The translations under genes and the position numbers were made by a program. Positions 11,661 through 21,150 of a stretch of 64,000 bases of DNA are shown here, piece by piece; position 1 is the first letter of the stretch; the number at the start of each line of letters is the position of its first letter. The stretch spans positions 241,308,836 to 241,372,835 of the forward strand of contig OZ005660.1 of the NCBI GenBank assembly GCA_963930645.1. Direction: 5' to 3'. The notes below the pieces were generated by a model. The model saw nothing but the letters and a program-made list of their open reading frames with translations, was not told the origin of the DNA and searched no databases. The DNA comes from Salticus scenicus (Eukaryota > Arthropoda > Arachnida > Araneae > Salticidae).

Positions 11661-11889
11661 GCTTGTCAGAGCAAGGAGAATAATTTTCTAAATATAAGTC
11701 ACATGATAGGAGGGGCCGTATAAATATTAAATTTCGTATTTAATATGTATACAGCCCGTTGTACAAAAAAATACCATATTTGAAATCTACTCATAATTTG
11801 CTCTAATTTTGTAATTGGAAGTATGTTTCTATCTTTCTTAGTTTACGAGATAATCGCTGTAACATCTATTTTGAATCACCTGGTACAAA

Positions 11890-12800
11890 AATAAGCTGGG
11901 AAAAATTATTTCATTTTTTTTTTTTTTTTTTTTTTCAGACAAAGCTTTTCATTCATGCGATTGTTTTTTGTTTACAAATAGAAAAGTTTGTAAACGATTG
12001 TATTTTTTAACTTTAAAACAATAAGTTAACCATAAGTAAATAAATTAAAATCCTTCCACATATTTTTAATTTTGGTAAAAATAGGTTTAAGATGTCAATT
12101 ATTAAATTTAATAAACAAAACAGTCTGTGAAAAAAGTAGCTATAAAATTATGCAGTGTTTACATTGCTAGTTTATTTTAATATTCAGTCGGTAATAAGAG
12201 AAAAAGCTCTTTATATTGATTCATAAATCGAAGAAGAAAGTAAGATTATCTTTTATATAAAACCATTATATTAACTAAACAGCATATTTCATATTTTATA
12301 TAATTTATTTATTTATTTTTTATTTATTTTTTTTTTCAAAATCGTTTTTGTTGTACATTTCTGTTCATAATAAAATTCGAAGAGAGAGAAAGGTGTTTTC
12401 TTTTATCAAGAAGTGCTCATTTAAGATAAATCCACTCTGCTCCTTTAAAAATAAATGTAACGTAACATTCTTAACATTTTCATGATTAAAATTTATACGT
12501 GAATTTAGAAAAATCATAACCAAAGTAATGTATATTAGTAATTTATCAGTACAATCAGCTTCTTATCTTTTGTTAGCAGAATACAGAATTCTACATTAAT
12601 AAGAAAGAAGTAAAATTGTTATTGCATAAAAGATCTTTCTTTTTTTTTTTTTTTTTTTAAGAAAAAACGTAATATAGTTTAGCATTTTATGGAATTACGT
12701 AATAAAAGTCCAGACAAAATAAACAACAGAAATACAATAAATAACTTGCTAATACTGGTCAAATTAGATAGATGGCGCTTCTCCAATTACGTCAGAATTG
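11890..12800. other. Gene-free AT-rich stretch
   Basis: Contains poly-T near 11915-11935 and 12640-12658 and ATTT-type repeats near 12305-12330. No coding similarity was seen. Confidence 0.5.
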
Positions 12801-12811
12801 TTCCAAATCGT

Positions 12812-12907
12812 TCAGTAGACGCGTGGCCCGATCCAAGACCGATCCAGGATCAGTGACGTCATCGCCCGGTCACATTGATCCATCTCGGGCGCTCTACTGA
12901 ACACGCT
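12812..12907. mobile_element. GC-rich palindromic element, copy 2
   Basis: The short palindromic unit opens GTTCAGTAGACGCGTGGCCC and ends CGGGCGCTCTACTGAAC, with GATCC/GGATC motifs between. Its right end is the reverse complement of the start of the 7064 copy (23 bp nearly identical). It directly abuts the left end of the DDE transposon at 12911. Confidence 0.65.
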
Positions 12908-13160
12908 CTGACAAGTAAACCTTCTCTCCTTTGATACCGGTTTACCGGAAAGCCATATATTTTCTGGAAGCTTATGTCACAAGTAGAAAAACTGTGAAAT
13001 CTTAAGGGCAGAGGGACAAGCGTTTAGGACCTACAGGACCTACAAAGTATCAGTAAAGTGTGTATAGATGGCCATATTCCCTTAATGACGTCTCTATTTC
13101 TTGTATGTTCCCGTATGTTGCTATCAAGTACTAACGTATTGTAGTCTTCTTACATTGCAG

Positions 13161-14178
13161 ATGGATCCTAAAGTCGTTTTGGCTGCATTGGTATCCCGAT
13201 TCGGAACAAGCAATCGGTCTCCGAACATCCAGGAATCGGAGAAAATAAAACACATAGCTACCCTCCTGGAGAATTATATGGAGATTGTGGAAGACATCCA
13301 GACATTAGGATTTGCTGGAGGCGATGTAGAAGAATAGGACGAGGAAATGGACTTCCTTCCGAGATGACGGTGTCGATAAGGAACAACAATGCTCGTCGCA
13401 ACAGTCGCCGTCCTCCCCTTCTATCGTGACGTATTTTGGCCAAGTACAGTCGGCTGCAAAATTATTCGAGCACTAGCAATAATCCCTGTCCAAAAAAAGT
13501 ACACTTAATACTGCTTTGTTAAATAAATCCTTATCGAGTCATGTTCTTAGTCAGTCTAAGAACATGATTCGACAAGGATTTATTTAACAAAATAGTCTTA
13601 AGTGTACTTTTTTAATATAGGAATTATTGGCTAGTGCTCGAATAATTTTGCAGCCGACTGTATGCCTGATAACAGGATGAAAATTCTGCTTTTAGGAGAT
13701 TCATGGTGTTCTAACAAAGATCATGCATCGTCTGCTTCCGAAGTACCTGATGGTAAAGTTCTAGAAACAGAACTGGTACCTGAAGGATGTATGAGAAAGG
13801 TCCAGCCTCTGGATATTCATTTTTTCAGACACTACAAATCTTTTGTTCGTAACATAAAGGACACAGTCATTATCGAGACACAGTAGCACATCTGGAATCG
13901 TGATAGTTTTCCGGCCCTGGAATCATTTTCCTTATATCAGTTCAACGCTCCTCTTTTCAAGAACTTGATTAAGTATGCGCTTATAAGTGCGGATACTTGG
14001 ACGTCGAACCTGGAATGTGGATTATGCCAATGGATTACTGCTTCGATTCATTGACAAATGATGAGTGTGAGAAGTGTGCGGCTATCGCTTTTGTAAAATG
14101 TGCCCATTGTGAACTGTCTTTCTGCCCGTCGTACTGTTTATTTGATGAATTGCACATTGATTGTCTCTTGTACTAGTT
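13161..14178 (+). pseudogene. Degenerate DDE_1-type (pogo/CENP-B-like) transposase
   Basis: Segments in order: an N-terminal piece MDPKVVLAALVSRFG... (13161-13337), preceded by a pyrimidine-rich tract and CAG that could be a splice acceptor; after the MITE, KILLLGDSW (the second catalytic Asp of DDE_1 nucleases); then KVQPLDIHFFRHYKSFVRN, the family's Q-P-L-D block; then LYQFNAPLFKNLIKYAL; and, after frameshifts, a C-terminal Cys module CEKCAAIAFVKCAHC ... FCPSYC ... HIDC ending at TAG. TAG at 13885-13887 and frame changes break it. The ATG at 13662 arises from the MITE border and is not a real start. It would have catalysed cut-and-paste transposition and is now inactive. Confidence 0.75.
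13447..13660. mobile_element. Tc1/mariner-like palindromic MITE, copy 1
   Basis: Ends CAGTCGGCTGCAAAATTATT and its reverse complement; TA duplicated at 13445-13446 and 13661-13662. The two halves are long inverted arms around a TCTTAGTCAGTCTAAGA centre, so the whole 214 bp can fold into one hairpin. It sits inside the DDE transposase relic and so inserted later. Confidence 0.9.
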
Positions 14179-14522
14179 TTTGTTGTAAGTCAATAACAAG
14201 TCACATTTTGAACGTCAAATCGTATATTTCTTTTCAACGAGTTGTTTCTTCTTTATTTTGAGATTTCCACCTTCTTATCATATTATTAGTTCATATAAAT
14301 ACGTGAAACGAGCATTTTAGCGACTTTTGGTATCATGTTTTCAACACTTTACTTATACATTGTGGGTCTTATAGCTCGTAAACGCTTATCCCTCTGCCCC
14401 TAAGATTTGACAGTTTTTCTACTTGTGACATAAGCTTTTAGAAAATATATAGATTTCCGGGAAACCGGTACCAAAGGACAGAAGGTTTACTTGTGAGTCA
14501 CCACAACTGCTAAAACTTTTTA

Positions 14523-14863
14523 GGGGTGCATACAAATGAAACACTTCCAGTTGCAAAGCCGTTTGCAAGCGTTCCAAATCTATGACTGCAGTCGGCAGCA
14601 AAAGTATCCGAGCACTAGCAAAAATTCCTATGTGAAAAAAGCACACTTAACACTATTTTGTTAAATAAATCCTTGTCGAATCGTGTGTTTAGACTAAGAT
14701 CAGGATTCGACAAGGATTTATTTAACAAAACTGAATTAAGTGCACTTTTTTTACATAGGAATTTTCGCTAGTGCTCGGATACTTTAACTGCCGACTGTAT
14801 TTGCAGAAAAATAGCAAAATTTACTTCATCGAAATTGCAAGCGTTCCGTTTGCATGTAACCCT
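14523..14863. mobile_element. Nested MITE pair, copy 1 (outer 341 bp, inner 209 bp)
   Basis: The outer element starts GGGGTGCATACAAATG and ends CATGTAACCCT, with TA on both sides (14521-14522, 14864-14865). Inside it at 14589-14797 is a Tc1-like palindromic MITE (CAGTCGGCAGC ... GCCGACTG) of the 13447 family. The identical nesting occurs in opposite orientation at 31611-31954. Confidence 0.8.
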
Positions 14864-14994
14864 TAATAGTCAATAAAACTATGTAATCTTTTTCCAGCAT
14901 AACTGAGTAAGTTATTGCTAGAAATATTTGTGAGAACAGTTAATATTTGTTTAGAATATAACTAAAAATTTTATTTTATATTATTTTGTAAGTA

Positions 14995-15300
14995 AGAGAG
15001 AGCGGACGGGCGTTTTATGTCACACTAGTGCTACGCTAAGCAATTGGCTACAGTCTAGGACACACCACTTAAGGGTGTATATTTTTTGTATATTTACAGG
15101 GTGGGTAGGCAGGCTGGGTTTAACGTCGCACTAGTGCTGCACTATTGGACAATTGGCGACGTACAAGGACTCACTCCTAAGGATGGTCCAGAGACATACG
15201 ATCACAATTTTGATCCTCTACGGAGTAGATGGCTCCCTTGCTTCGGTGACATCTTATATTTACCGATATTATGGTTGAGATTATATAGGTTTTAGGTAGC
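14995..15300 (-). mobile_element. Retroposon R2, two adjoining copies
   Basis: GTCACACTAGTGCTACGC with AGCAATTGG at about 15018-15048, then a fuller copy at 15100-15245 (GGGTTTAACGTCGCACTAG, ACAATTGGCGACG, ACTCACTCCTAAGGATGG, GATCACAATTTTGATCCTC). A further GTAGCACTAGTGCTACAC palindrome is near 15297. The order and strand match the family seen at 6800 and 15840. Confidence 0.65.
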
Positions 15301-15367
15301 ACTAGTGCTACACTATTGACAAATGTCAACTGTCTAAGTTACGCCCCGAAACGTGGTCAGAAGATAT

Positions 15368-15589
15368 CAGCGGCGGCTCGTGAGTGACGTTTTCGGAGAG
15401 CTGTAGGCTAATGACTGAAAACAGTATGTTAACAAAGAAAACGTTTTCTTTTAATTGGCTCTTGAAGTGTTAACATATTTACTTAGATTGTCGAAATAAG
15501 CGAATCAGCCAATTACGTGAATAAAAGTTCCATTCTTTGTACTTTTTCTAGACGTTTCGATGAAGTACCCCCAATACGAGCCGCCACTG
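15368..15589. mobile_element. 222-bp hAT-type MITE with 8-bp target duplication
   Basis: TIRs CAGCGGCGGCTCGT and ACGAGCCGCCACTG. The flanks are GAAGATAT (15360-15367) and GAAGACAT (15590-15597), an 8-bp duplication with one mismatch. CAG-starting TIRs and an 8-bp duplication are the hAT hallmark. No coding. Confidence 0.85.
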
Positions 15590-15839
15590 GAAGACATATC
15601 ATCAAAATTTTGGTCTTCCATGGAGGGGAATGGAGCCTTCATGGTGAAGATAGAATAGGAGAGTCATTTTGAATCGGAGAATCATTTTGAATGATAATCA
15701 TAACAGAACTTCATCAAAAATATTTTCCAATGCACCTACAACATTAAAAATTTATCAAAAGGCATAACTCCGATACAACTTGAAACTTTATTAAGACTTG
15801 TAATTCTATTCATAGCATTTTTCTCAAAGCACCAATTCC

Positions 15840-15935
15840 ATTTACTTCCCCAGGACCATCCTTATGGGTGAGTCCCAGACTATTTGCCAATTGCCCAAAG
15901 CGCAACACTAATGTGACGTAAAACCCAACCAACAA
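15840..15935 (+). mobile_element. Retroposon R2 fragment
   Basis: Carries AGGACCATCCTTATGGGTGA, CCAATTGCCCAAAGCGCAAC and GTGACGTAAAACCCAACC, the reverse complement of the 15085 copy. Confidence 0.65.
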
Positions 15936-16535
15936 ACCGTTTAATATCCCATTTAATATCTTACTTTAAAAAGCAAAACTATTCGAGCTATGTAAACCTT
16001 CGTATACAAATTTCTTATGGCAGATCTTCATTTCAAATTACACTTTCATTATTGTTTCCACAAATATGAGGCTTCCGCTAAATCATTTTGCTCCATATAT
16101 TGCTAACAATAATGTAATGATGGTGTCAATGATGAAAAAACGCTGACAGAAACTGAGCAGAAGGAACAAAATGAGAGTTTACTATTTTTGGCGAATTAGC
16201 ACACTTATGGCATCAGGCAGATCCAACTGAATTCCAACAGTTCGAGGGTTAGCGCGCGCCTTCCACCGGGTTAAACGTCAAGAACGGTTTTAAACACAAA
16301 TTGTTAAGTTCTTAATTGTTAATCTGTGGTCAGAAATTTCATCATAATTAATTGCAGTGATTGATTTTATTCTGGATAATGAAACGCTACCACATTTTCT
16401 TTTTCACTAATATGACGAATATCTATTGAAAACTGTGATATGTAATTTAAATGACGCAGCCGTTTTTAAAAGAAGCTTTCTCTCTCTCTCAATCTGTCTT
16501 TTTTTTTTTTTTTTTCTGAAAAGCAAATGTAAGTT

Positions 16536-17400
16536 CTAAGGATTTGTAAGCATCTGTAAGGATTTTTGATCTGTGTAAATTATAAATTGCCTTCCTACTA
16601 AAATATATTTAAATTGCTTTACAAAATGATATATTCCTAGTAATTCTCGATCAAACGTACTATAACTTTTCTGGGCATTATTCAGTTTTTTTTTTCTTAA
16701 AGAAAGATGATGGTTTCCAACATCCTGCTTCAAATTGCTTTAATACGGAACCAATGGCGAAGTCGGACGCATCATAGAAGAGAGCTAGTGGGAGTTCAGG
16801 ATTAGAAAGGAAGTGTCAATTAAGCGGCATTCACTAGATCTTCTTTACGCTTTTCAAAATTTTCTCTTATTTCGTCACTCCACAGAATCTTCGTTTTATC
16901 TTTCTTTTTGGCAACTTTTAAGTGTTCATGGAGTGGTGCTTGATTTTCAGCAGCACTTTCTACATATATATTCTATAAAAATTAAGTAGGCCAAGGAAGG
17001 TGCCCAATTCATGGATCATTTCTAGTTATTTGTAATTTAGGATGACTTTTTCTTTTTGAGGGAGGGGTTTTGAACCTTCGGAAGTAAACATGTATCCTAA
17101 AATTCCTAACTGCTTCACTCCGAAAAAAGGATGGATGGATGGTTGGGTTTTACGTCGCACTAGTGTTGCGCAGATGGGCAATTGGCCGAAAAAAGGATTT
17201 TGCAATGTTTATACGAAGACCATAATGATTCAATCTTGAAAAAACTAACTTTAGGTATTCCGCATGCTCATCTTCTATTGTTGAAGCTATTAAAATGTCA
17301 TCCAAATATGGAAAGACAAAATTTAACCCAAAAAATACTTCATTAATGAAACATTGAAACGTAAATAGGGCATTTTATAAACTGTAGCTCCGCACATTAA
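16536..17400 (-). pseudogene. Ty3/gypsy reverse transcriptase-RNase H relic
   Basis: On the minus strand, N- to C-terminal: PYLDDILIAS near 17290-17315 (the YxDD catalytic motif of reverse transcriptase) followed by TIEDEHAEYLKLVF; a thumb region LGILGYMF; then LPLALFYDASDFAIGSVLKQ near 16745-16800 (start of RNase H, with its first catalytic Asp); and KKLNNAQKSYSTFDRELLGI ... YILVGRQFIIYTDQKSL. Stop codons and frame changes lie between the blocks, and a 53-bp retroposon interrupts the palm/thumb region at 17133-17185. No LTR was identified at either side. It is an inactive fragment of a retrotransposon polyprotein. Confidence 0.85.
17133..17185 (-). mobile_element. 5'-truncated R2 retroposon with 13-bp target duplication
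   Basis: The 53-bp insert is flanked by identical CCGAAAAAAGGAT at 17120-17132 and 17186-17198. Read on the minus strand it is CCAATTGCCCATC ... AACACTAGTGCGACGTAAAA ... CCCAACC followed by an ATCC repeat tail. The tail and the duplication show target-primed (LINE-driven) insertion into the dead gypsy sequence. Confidence 0.85.
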
Positions 17401-17419
17401 ACTCGCCTAATTCGAAAAA

Positions 17420-18330
17420 CACTACAAACCTTTCGAAAACCATTAAAAAAAGGAAGAAAAAAAAAGTCTCACGATAAACATTTTATGACTTTTAAAGCAA
17501 AAAGTATTTATTTATTTTAAAGCTTTAATCGTCTTAACTGTGTACAATGTGATTTTTTAAGAAATCTTTCAGTTAAAATAATAATAATAATCTGTATTTT
17601 AAGAAGTATTTTAAGTCAAAAAATGAAGTTGCTTTAATATAACTGATTTATTTATATTTTTTGTAATTAATTAATTTTGGGTCGTGTTAGAGTCACTTTA
17701 TCATAATATATTTAGCATAAGATTGGCAATGTCATTAAATGATTTTAAGAGAAATTTCATGTCCTATCTTTAATTTAATATATTATAAATAAATAAATAA
17801 ATAAAATAAAAAAATTTAAGTGTTAAAATTGTATATTATTAAACTACAAGTTTCCCTCATATATATAGGAGTTTGTAAATCGGACTTTTTTTTTTTTTTG
17901 AGAGAGTACCTAAAAAATGCATTTTACTTAATTTTATTCATTTAATTTTTAAGAAATATTCTTAACAATTTATATTTGTTAAAGAAATCAAAAAGGGGGT
18001 ATGATAATTTTAATGCAGTGGTTAGAGATCCGGCAGCCGTGTCTCTATTATATTCCTGGCAGATCTCACGCATGCGGGGTATGCTTGCCGGGTGAATCAT
18101 GATTCATCTGCTGGCAAAATGAGCGACTCTTAGTCTTACCTACACGTGTTTTCAACAATTCATTTCAGTTGCTGCTTTGAATTGTTTGAATTCGTATCGT
18201 ATTTATTTGTATTATTAATCATGTTTTATAGCTTTTAAATCTCTCTTCTCCCTTGATTTTTCTCTTTAAATATTCGTTTCATTATTCTGTTTTATTTGTT
18301 AGGCTGTTTTATCGTTAGATTAAAAAAAAA
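17420..18330. other. Gene-free AT-rich stretch
   Basis: No protein-like frame. There is a slightly GC-richer patch at about 18020-18140 (GATCCGGCAGCCGTG; GCATGCGGGGTATGCTTGCC) of unknown nature. Poly-T near 17887. Confidence 0.4.
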
Positions 18331-18332
18331 AA

Positions 18333-18932
18333 AAAAAATGCGAGAAAGAGGCCGAGATTAGTGTGAGATATTATTCCACATGTACCTATTCTGAATTTAA
18401 AGAAAAGCTGCAGCTATAAACGTATAATTTCCTAATTAAGCTATATCAGATAAGTTACTAGATAAAGATAATGGAAAGAGAAAAAACTAATGCTGTAAAA
18501 TAACCTTAAAAAAAAAAAAAAAGAAAAAAAAAAAAAATATATATATAGCAATAATTTAACAAATGAAATGAAATAAAACCCCAAAACACACAGAAGTCTT
18601 CATCAGGGAGGCCCTTCCGTGTAGGAGTTAAAGAGAAGTTTCTGAAAGGTAGTAGCAATTAGCCAATAAATATCCTTAGCCCCAACTTCTCAACAAACAG
18701 AAAACCACCTTTAACAGAATATAAATCTAACAGATCTGAAATAGATCGAAAGAGGCGAGAAAAAAAATGCGAGAAAGAGGCCGAGATTAGTGTGAGATAT
18801 TATTCCACATGTACCTATTCTGAATTTAAAGAAAAGCTGCAGCTATAAACGTATAATTTCGTAATTAAGCTATATCAGATAAGTTACTAGATAAAGATAA
18901 TGGAAAGAGAAAAAACTAATGCTGTAAAATAA
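18333..18932. repeat. Near-identical 170-bp direct repeat
   Basis: 18333-18503 and 18761-18932 are almost identical, from AAAAATGCGAGAAAGAGGCC to AATGCTGTAAAATAA. I saw one substitution (CCTAATTAAG versus CGTAATTAAG). The intervening 260 bp contains A-rich tracts and no gene. The high identity points to a recent duplication or two insertions of a short element. Confidence 0.85.
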
Positions 18933-18959
18933 GTTATTAACTTATTTTACTATTTTACT

Positions 18960-19010
18960 TATTAATTAACTTATAACCCAATACATTGAAACATTGGGTT
19001 ATAAGTTAAG
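18960..19010. repeat. Short hairpin
   Basis: CTTATAACCCAAT and ATTGGGTTATAAG are inverted around ACATTGAAAC, just after the second 170-bp repeat. Confidence 0.7.
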
Positions 19011-19213
19011 ACATGACAGTTAATTTGCAAGGATTTTAAGAGCTATTTTTAAATTACAATCATTATTGCAAAAAATGCGAATTCTTTTAAACTGTGTGAA
19101 CATATGAAAGGTACAAAATATCTGTAAAGAAATCCTACAGTCAAGGTCGTTAACTAAAAGGTTTAAAGCCATTTAAAATAGGGGGGGGGAACAAATTTAA
19201 AATTTATTATAAT

Positions 19214-19421
19214 AATACGTAAAACAGAGAAAGCTAGCGCTAAAAGCTGCTTAGCCAAACAGTGTTTTTTAAATAAGAAATTATCCTGTTGGTTTTTCTA
19301 ATCTTCAAAATTTTTATTTTAGTTTCATATATATAAATACTTGTTTTAAAAGTTTCTTATTTAATAAAAACATTGTTTAGCTAAGCAGCTTTTAGCGCTA
19401 GCTTTCTCTGTTTTACGTTAT
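19214..19421. mobile_element. 208-bp foldback MITE
   Basis: The left arm ACGTAAAACAGAGAAAGCTA ... CGCTAAAAGCTGCTTAGC ... TAAATAAGAAA is matched inversely by TTTCTTATTTAATAA ... GCTAAGCAGCTTTTAGCG ... CTGTTTTACGT. The arms are about 60 bp with few mismatches. No coding. Confidence 0.85.
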
Positions 19422-19429
19422 ACTAATAA

Positions 19430-19459
19430 TCTTTAATTTTATATGTTAAATTTCTTATA

Positions 19460-19490
<31 letters not shown>

Positions 19491-20335
19491 TTTTTACTTT
19501 CTTTTTCTTTCCCCCCTCTCTCTCTCTTTCTTAATCTTTTCATTTTTTTTTTTTTTTTTTTTTTTTTAATCTAGAATTGTACAGGAGAAAAAAACAACTT
19601 TTAAAATTAATCTGATAATTATAAGAAAGAAATTAGACTGCTTAAATTTAGTGAGTTGTAGATAGTAAAAGTTAAATTAATGAGATAAAAATTTGGAGAT
19701 AAAATGAAATTATGAATGCTTCAAATTATGAGTGTACGTTCATCAAATGATGAACGTATAATGTTCTATTCACAGAATATAAAAAAGTATTTTTTTTTTT
19801 TTTTAATTCCTATTAAAATCTATATCTTAAAGATTAACAAAGTGTAACATTAACATTTAAAAGTTGATATTTGTGCGTAACACATTGATGGCTTTTAATG
19901 TGAAAATATCTAATATGTATTGTGTTCCTCAATGGGACTCCATTTAAAAATCAATCTCACTGCCAATTTGTTAAATCATTTCCTTTAATATGTCCCTAAA
20001 AAAATATTTATTTGAACAAAATATTTTTTTTCTTTAACCGACCGACTCTACAATAATAAATAATAAATAAATAAAACATTACCCACTTCCATGACCATAA
20101 CACTTCTTTTTGAAAGCACATGTTTAAATTCAAAAAATGATTTTCTTTTCTTTTACTTTTTAAATTATAAAAACAATCATTTAAATTAGTATATTTTTAG
20201 TAATTTAAGACCAGTACGTCTTTATCAATACCTTTAAATTAATTAATTATTATTTAATAATTTACTTAGTTAAATCATCGAACTAACATTTCATAGTATG
20301 ACAAAAACATATAGGGTATTACTTTTGAAGGAAAA
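19430..20335. other. Low-complexity, gene-free stretch
   Basis: A TA microsatellite at about 19458-19480 runs into poly-T, a CT-rich tract and another poly-T (19543-19567). No coding signal. Confidence 0.5.
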
Positions 20336-20337
20336 TG

Positions 20338-20412
20338 CTCGTTGCAGTAGATTGTATTCGAACCGATGTCGTTTTGGTAGTAATCCAGCGCCGTACCTCT
20401 GGACAAACCCAC
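20338..20412 (-). repeat. Dispersed repeat shared with 39667-39745
   Basis: The reverse complement of this stretch matches 39667-39741 closely (GGATTACTACCAAAACGAC, then TCGGTTCGAATACAA). The GGTTCGAAT core resembles a polymerase III B box, so a SINE origin is possible, but no A box or tail was recognised. Confidence 0.55.
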
Positions 20413-20689
20413 ACAGCACATACGTCCAAATTTTGTTCATTTCTCGTCTCGTACGTTGAAAACACGTCCCTCCAGAGAACTGACATCCCATTTTTGTCAC
20501 ATGCTCACATAAATTCAACCATCATGTTGAAAGTATGTGTCGTGAGTAACCAAATTTGGACATACATTATTAGAAAAATATCTTGGAAGTAATGTGTTCC
20601 ACAATTGAGCGAATTCATCCCAATGAAGTGTCCTTTTACGTTGAATTCAACAAGCATGCAGCGTACTTTTTACAAAAACGGAACGAGCA

Positions 20690-21150
20690 ACTGGGCATGC
20701 GCATTCAACCAACCATTCCACTTTTCCTCTCGTCCGTGGCTTCGCTTTCGCCCGCCGCCATGTTGTCATTTTGATTATGTGAAAATGCGAAAGAAGAAAT
20801 AATTGCGTCGTATAATTAATGTTATGATTGTAGATTTCGACGAAATCATCATATATGCTGTATCCGCGTTTGTAATGATCGATAGATGGCGCTCTCTGAA
20901 CACTGCAGTTGTTAGTAAATATAGCAGCCACGTGTAATTATTATTCTTTCTCTGCCATTTCATCATGGAAAGTCGATTGCATAATATGAGAATATGCAGT
21001 GGTGTGATAATTTCACCTTAGCCCACCAGAGGGCGAGCATTTCATTACAATCGCGGATTGTCCACCGTCGCCAAGCTTGTGACAACGATTTTACATTCTT
21101 GTTCTATACAGAATATGAATGCGATCTGAAAATAATTGTCATTTGTAAGT
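20690..21150 (+). promoter_or_regulatory. Candidate promoter or 5' non-coding exon
   Basis: This patch is clearly GC-richer than the surrounding 20 kb. It contains CTCGTCCGTGGCTTCGC and then CGCCCGCCGCCATGTTGTC, close to a YY1-type GCCGCCAT element. It ends with a good splice-donor match GTAAGT at 21145. No long frame is present, so if transcribed it would be a leader exon. The gene it could serve is not identified. It may equally be a GC-rich repeat. Confidence 0.3.

Larger units (their letters stand above)
7615..11883. mobile_element. 4.27-kb element with about 300-bp terminal inverted repeats
   Basis: The left arm (7615-7922) begins CCGGGTGATTCAAAATAGG. The right arm (11589-11883) is its diverged reverse complement, ending CTATTTTGAATCACCTGG. 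TA lies at both outer borders (7613-7614, 11884-11885), compatible with a TA target duplication. Matching blocks include the TTACAGCGATTATCTCA region, the GGAGGGGCC region and the CTCGCTGAGTTATTG region. The interior contains the 2-kb foldback and decayed tandem units but no transposase. It is either a large non-autonomous element or an element carrying another. Confidence 0.8.
12911..14494 (+). mobile_element. 1.58-kb DNA transposon relic with about 115-bp TIRs
   Basis: The left end (12911-13025), beginning ACAAGTAAACCTTCT, is matched by its reverse complement at 14379-14494. Shared blocks include ACCGGTTT, CTTATGTCACAAGTAGAAA and GGCAGAGGGA. The interior carries a broken DDE-type transposase (next entry) and an inserted Tc1-like MITE at 13447-13660. 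No clear target duplication was seen at the outer ends. Confidence 0.85.

Noticed and set aside
13662..13664. Start codon for a separate 74-codon gene
   Set aside because: The ATG is created at the TA border of the inserted MITE; the frame is the middle of a broken transposase.
14419..14646. Frames beginning MCFFHIGIFASARILLL (also at 31831)
   Set aside because: They are translations of the Tc1-like palindromic MITE and recur wherever it does.
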